A stretch of 6,695 bases of DNA from a bacterium SM23_31. GTDB taxonomy: Bacteria; SM23-31. Shown here piece after piece: positions 5,076 through 6,695 of the stretch. Each line of letters opens with the position of its first letter. The stretch's first letter is position 1. The stretch spans positions 1-6,695 of the forward strand of contig LJUD01000179.1 in the NCBI GenBank assembly GCA_001304035.1. The letters run 5' to 3'. The notes below the pieces were generated by a model, which searched no databases, had not been told where the DNA came from, and worked only from the letters and a program-made list of their open reading frames with translations. A program made the translations under genes and the position numbers.

Positions 5076-5300
5076 CTAATGATAATCAACGATTTTAACA
5101 TTATATGTATCATTTTCACGCCATTCAAAACATGTTCGCCATTGATCATTTATTCTGATACTCATTTGTCCTTCCCGGTCTCCTTTGAGAGATTCTAATC
5201 TATTGTCTGACGGAACTCGTAAATCATTCAAATTTCTTGCGCGATTTATCATTCTTAATTTTCTTAATGGGGTAGTAGGCTTCTGCCCCTTCATCGTCAT
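5076..5300 (-). pseudogene. higB: HigB toxin, 5'-truncated and fused to a PC4-like gene
   Basis: From about residue 11 (LRKLRMINRARNLNDLRVP) to the end (VKIVDYH), this frame matches the C-terminal two thirds of HigB toxins, including the NRLESLKGDR and SIRINDQWR motifs that form the RelE-like core. Intact relatives have about 92 residues; roughly the first 28 are missing. The apparent first residues MTMKGQKPTT come from out-of-frame reading of the adjoining PC4-like gene, not from a toxin start. Homology therefore covers about 5076-5267. A GGGG stretch upstream could still allow translation of a 74- or 72-residue product from 5300 or 5294, but loss of the N-terminal helix region probably abolishes toxicity. 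higA follows after 12 bases. Confidence 0.75.
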
Positions 5301-5457
5301 ATCCCCGTTGAAAGATCCGTACTTCGACGAAGGTATGGGGATTCTCCTTGTACTTCAAGCGGGATAGACGAACGAGATTGAAACCAGCGAGGTGTACTTC
5401 TCCGATAGTCTCCCTGAACTCGATCGCCTTATTCTTCTCTTGGTTGGCAGTGGTCAT
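5224..5457 (-). pseudogene. PC4/YdbC-like single-strand DNA-binding protein gene, 3'-truncated
   Basis: The frame begins MTTANQEKNKAIEFRETIGEVHLAGFNLVRLS and continues through VEVRIFQRGYDDEGAEAYYP, matching the beta-sheet part of bacterial PC4-type transcriptional coactivator/ssDNA-binding proteins. Family members end with a KKG-turn and a C-terminal helix that completes the dimer. Here the frame instead enters the higB sequence out of frame, giving KIKNDKSRKKFE and a stop. The protein is therefore cut just before its final helix. The ATG at 5457 is 12 bases after the attC core, as is usual for cassette genes, with a weak AAAGAG ribosome site. A longer in-frame start at 5496 lies inside the attC and is rejected. 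PC4-like genes are common cassette cargo. Confidence 0.68.
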
Positions 5458-5468
5458 TCTCTTTATCT

Positions 5469-5529
5469 GTCTAACGCCCCGCTTCAGCGGCGGCACGCCA
5501 GCGCTGTCCGCTGCAACCGGTTGTTAGGC
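5469..5529 (-). other. attC-like integron recombination site (61 bp)
   Basis: On the minus strand the site starts with GCCTAAC (5529-5523, fits RYYYAAC) and ends with GTTAGAC (5475-5469, fits GTTRRRY), the two outer boxes being complementary at six of seven positions. Inside, GCAGCGG near the left arm pairs with CCGCTGA near the right arm, with an unpaired G and mismatches of the kind that give attC sites their extrahelical bases. The centre AGCGCTGGCGTGCC is variable. It begins four bases after the peroxiredoxin stop and ends 12 bases before the next start, the normal position of a cassette attC. Its folded form could also act as a transcription barrier. No integrase gene is present in the window. 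Confidence 0.75.
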
Positions 5530-5532
5530 AAC

Positions 5533-6255
5533 CTACTCTTGCTTCTTTAATATGGTGCTCAATACTTTCTCTTTATCAATTTTCTTGGTACAGAAGAACC
5601 AGTCGTAGCAGGTCATTTCCTGCTTTCCTTCCATACGCTCCTTGGCGGCACCGCATGAACCAGCCGGAGGAACAATGACATCATCGCCGGGTCGCCAATC
5701 TGCCGGAGTGGCAACCGAAAAGGCATCTGCTGTTTGGAGTGCGACAATCACCCGGTATAATTCATCAAAGTTCCTGCCCAAGCTAAGAGGGTAATAGATT
5801 ATGGTCCGGATGATCCCTTTGGGATCGATTACGAATACTGCGCGCACCGCTTTGGTCGAACTCTCCCCCGGTTGAATCATTCCGTATTTCTTGGCGACCT
5901 CCATCGTAATGTCTTCAATAAGTGGGAATTTGATCTCAAGATTTTTCATTCCCCTATACTCAATTTTTTCTTTGATTGTGCGCAGCCAGGCGATGTGGCT
6001 GTACAATCCATCTACAGAAAGCCCGACCAGTTTGCAGTTCGCCTTAACGAACTGGTCTTCCATGGAGGCAAATGTCATGAATTCTGAAGTACAAACCGGA
6101 GTGAAATCAGCAGGATGGCTGAACAAAATAATCCAGCTTCCTTGGTATTGCAGAGGGAAATTTATTTCTCCCTGTGTCGTGACAGCTTTGAACACTGGAG
6201 CTTTGTCTCCAATGCGAGGCATTGAGACGCCTTCGGTAAGATTTTGAGTTTCCAT
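5533..6255 (-). CDS. Peroxiredoxin, Prx6/archaeal-type with C-terminal cysteines
   Basis: The 240-residue protein is a thiol peroxidase that reduces hydrogen peroxide and alkyl hydroperoxides. The peroxidatic Cys55 sits in the invariant PADFTPVCTSE motif; KAVRAVFVIDPKG supplies the conserved arginine region, and the ADWRPGDDVIVPP stretch is diagnostic of the Prx6/archaeal thioredoxin-peroxidase group. The C-terminal extension has Cys201, then Cys216 and Cys222 in MTCYDWFFC. The six-residue spacing of the last two equals that of the well-studied Aeropyrum enzyme, where one acts as resolving cysteine. A GGGAG ribosome site (6267-6263) lies seven bases before the ATG. MPRIGDKAP, 11 residues in, is an alternative start. 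There is no signal peptide, so it is cytoplasmic. An attC-like site follows four bases after its stop. The thioredoxin encoded at 2806-3138 is a plausible but unproven electron donor. Confidence 0.95.
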   Translation of the reverse strand: METQNLTEGVSMPRIGDKAPVFKAVTTQGEINFPLQYQGSWIILFSHPADFTPVCTSEFMTFASMEDQFVKANCKLVGLSVDGLYSHIAWLRTIKEKIEYRGMKNLEIKFPLIEDITMEVAKKYGMIQPGESSTKAVRAVFVIDPKGIIRTIIYYPLSLGRNFDELYRVIVALQTADAFSVATPADWRPGDDVIVPPAGSCGAAKERMEGKQEMTCYDWFFCTKKIDKEKVLSTILKKQE

Positions 6256-6351
6256 TTATCTTCTCCCTTCTTAATTTGATAAAGTCACGGCAATGTTCGT
6301 TGCAAAGCGTCAATGAAAATGAAGAATATAATGTGTTATACGCTAATGCAA

Positions 6352-6381
6352 GCTATAGTTTATAAAACCTTTTTCTGTAAA
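6352..6381 (-). promoter_or_regulatory. Candidate promoter of the peroxiredoxin gene
   Basis: On the minus strand, TTTACA (6381-6376, 5 of 6) and TATAGC (6357-6352, 4 of 6) are 18 bases apart, about 95 bases before the peroxiredoxin start. A second possibility, TTGCAT with TATTCT 17 bases on, lies slightly nearer the gene. No clear PerR, Fur or OxyR operator was seen. Confidence 0.33.
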
Positions 6382-6653
6382 AGTTTTACAAGTTATCACA
6401 AAATCCAATATCAATAATAATCAGCTTAGTTCAGTACAGTAAGATCGTAGCCGCAGGTCGTCAGAATATTTCGAAAAGTATGATTGGAATATTAAGAATT
6501 ATTTTTATTAATTGCAAGCATTTTTTATTTCATGTACGCATCCATTTGTAAAGAAGCCTAATAATTGAGCACGGAAGCAAACAGCACGGCAATCCGGGTT
6601 GCACCTGATGCAGGGCTTAATCACAACAGGCTTTTTGATTTAATACCAATCAA

Positions 6654-6670
6654 TAGTGTCCGGTTAAAAT
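6654..6670 (+). mobile_element. Possible insertion-sequence terminal repeat
   Basis: TAGTGTCCGGTTAAAAT resembles, from memory, terminal repeats of some IS4-type elements. The window ends 25 bases later, so no transposase or opposite end can be examined. This is a pointer rather than a call. Confidence 0.18.
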
Positions 6671-6695
6671 ATATCTCATCAACGTATCTTTAAAA

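Larger units (their letters stand above)
6256..6695. other. Non-coding region upstream of peroxiredoxin to window end
   Basis: About 440 bases with no recognisable gene on either strand. The first 150 carry the candidate promoter and ribosome site of the peroxiredoxin gene. No RYYYAAC/GTTRRRY pair is present, so a second attC or attI is not visible here. The final bases include a possible insertion-sequence end. Confidence 0.45.

Noticed and set aside
5458..5496. Longer N-terminus (MPPLKRGVRQIKR) for the PC4-like gene
   Set aside because: These codons are translation of the attC arm; the ATG at 5457 just after the core is the normal cassette start.
6340..6362. PerR-like operator near the peroxiredoxin promoter
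   Set aside because: The TATAGC/GCGTATA dyad is imperfect and off by an inserted base, and it does not match the PerR, Fur or OxyR consensus.
6540..6660. Short minus-strand frame reading about 20 plausible residues (RIAVLFASVLNY region)
   Set aside because: Too short, with no start codon context and no recognisable family.

Overview
This is a bacterial window of moderate to low GC with AT-rich spacers. It holds seven intact genes on its left two thirds (+ strand) and a minus-strand block on its right third that looks like decayed integron-cassette material next to a peroxiredoxin gene. The gene set (ECF sigma with soluble zinc anti-sigma, thioredoxin, OsmC, DUF302, FmdB, 2-Cys-type archaeal-like Prx6) is typical of anaerobic or microaerophilic environmental bacteria. 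Planctomycetota (anammox-like) or a deltaproteobacterial/Nitrospirota lineage are guesses only; no marker gene fixes the taxonomy.

Left part (1-1724): a non-coding stretch with a terminator-like hairpin and a plausible promoter leads into a type-2 glycerate kinase (DUF4147 + MOFRL), which makes 2-phosphoglycerate from D-glycerate.

Centre-left (1740-3570): an ECF sigma factor, a 74-residue zinc-binding anti-sigma factor, a thioredoxin with the variant active site WCMPC, and an OsmC-type peroxidase lie head to tail. The order and the Cys/His spacing of the anti-sigma factor recall the SigR/RsrA thiol-stress system of actinomycetes, in which oxidation of the anti-sigma factor frees sigma to transcribe thioredoxin genes, which then reset the switch. 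ECF-like GGAA(N)-N18/19-GTT promoter candidates precede both the sigma gene and the thioredoxin gene.

Centre (3568-4580): an 18-bp exact direct repeat brackets a 123-bp non-coding segment. It is followed by an AT-rich promoter region, a GC-rich leader able to form two hairpins, a DUF302 gene and a FmdB-type zinc-ribbon gene, closed by a strong intrinsic terminator.

Right part (4717-6255, minus strand): read in the direction of transcription, a 240-aa peroxiredoxin is followed four bases after its stop by a 61-bp attC-like integron recombination site. Next come the 5' part of a PC4/YdbC-like gene fused at about 5260-5267 to the 3' part of a higB toxin gene, an intact higA antitoxin gene, an attC half-site and a weak terminator. 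No integrase gene is in the window. The simplest reading is a small integrase-less cassette cluster in which a deletion fused two cassettes, leaving an apparently orphan antitoxin. The last 440 bases hold no recognisable gene, only a possible promoter for the peroxiredoxin and a possible insertion-sequence end.
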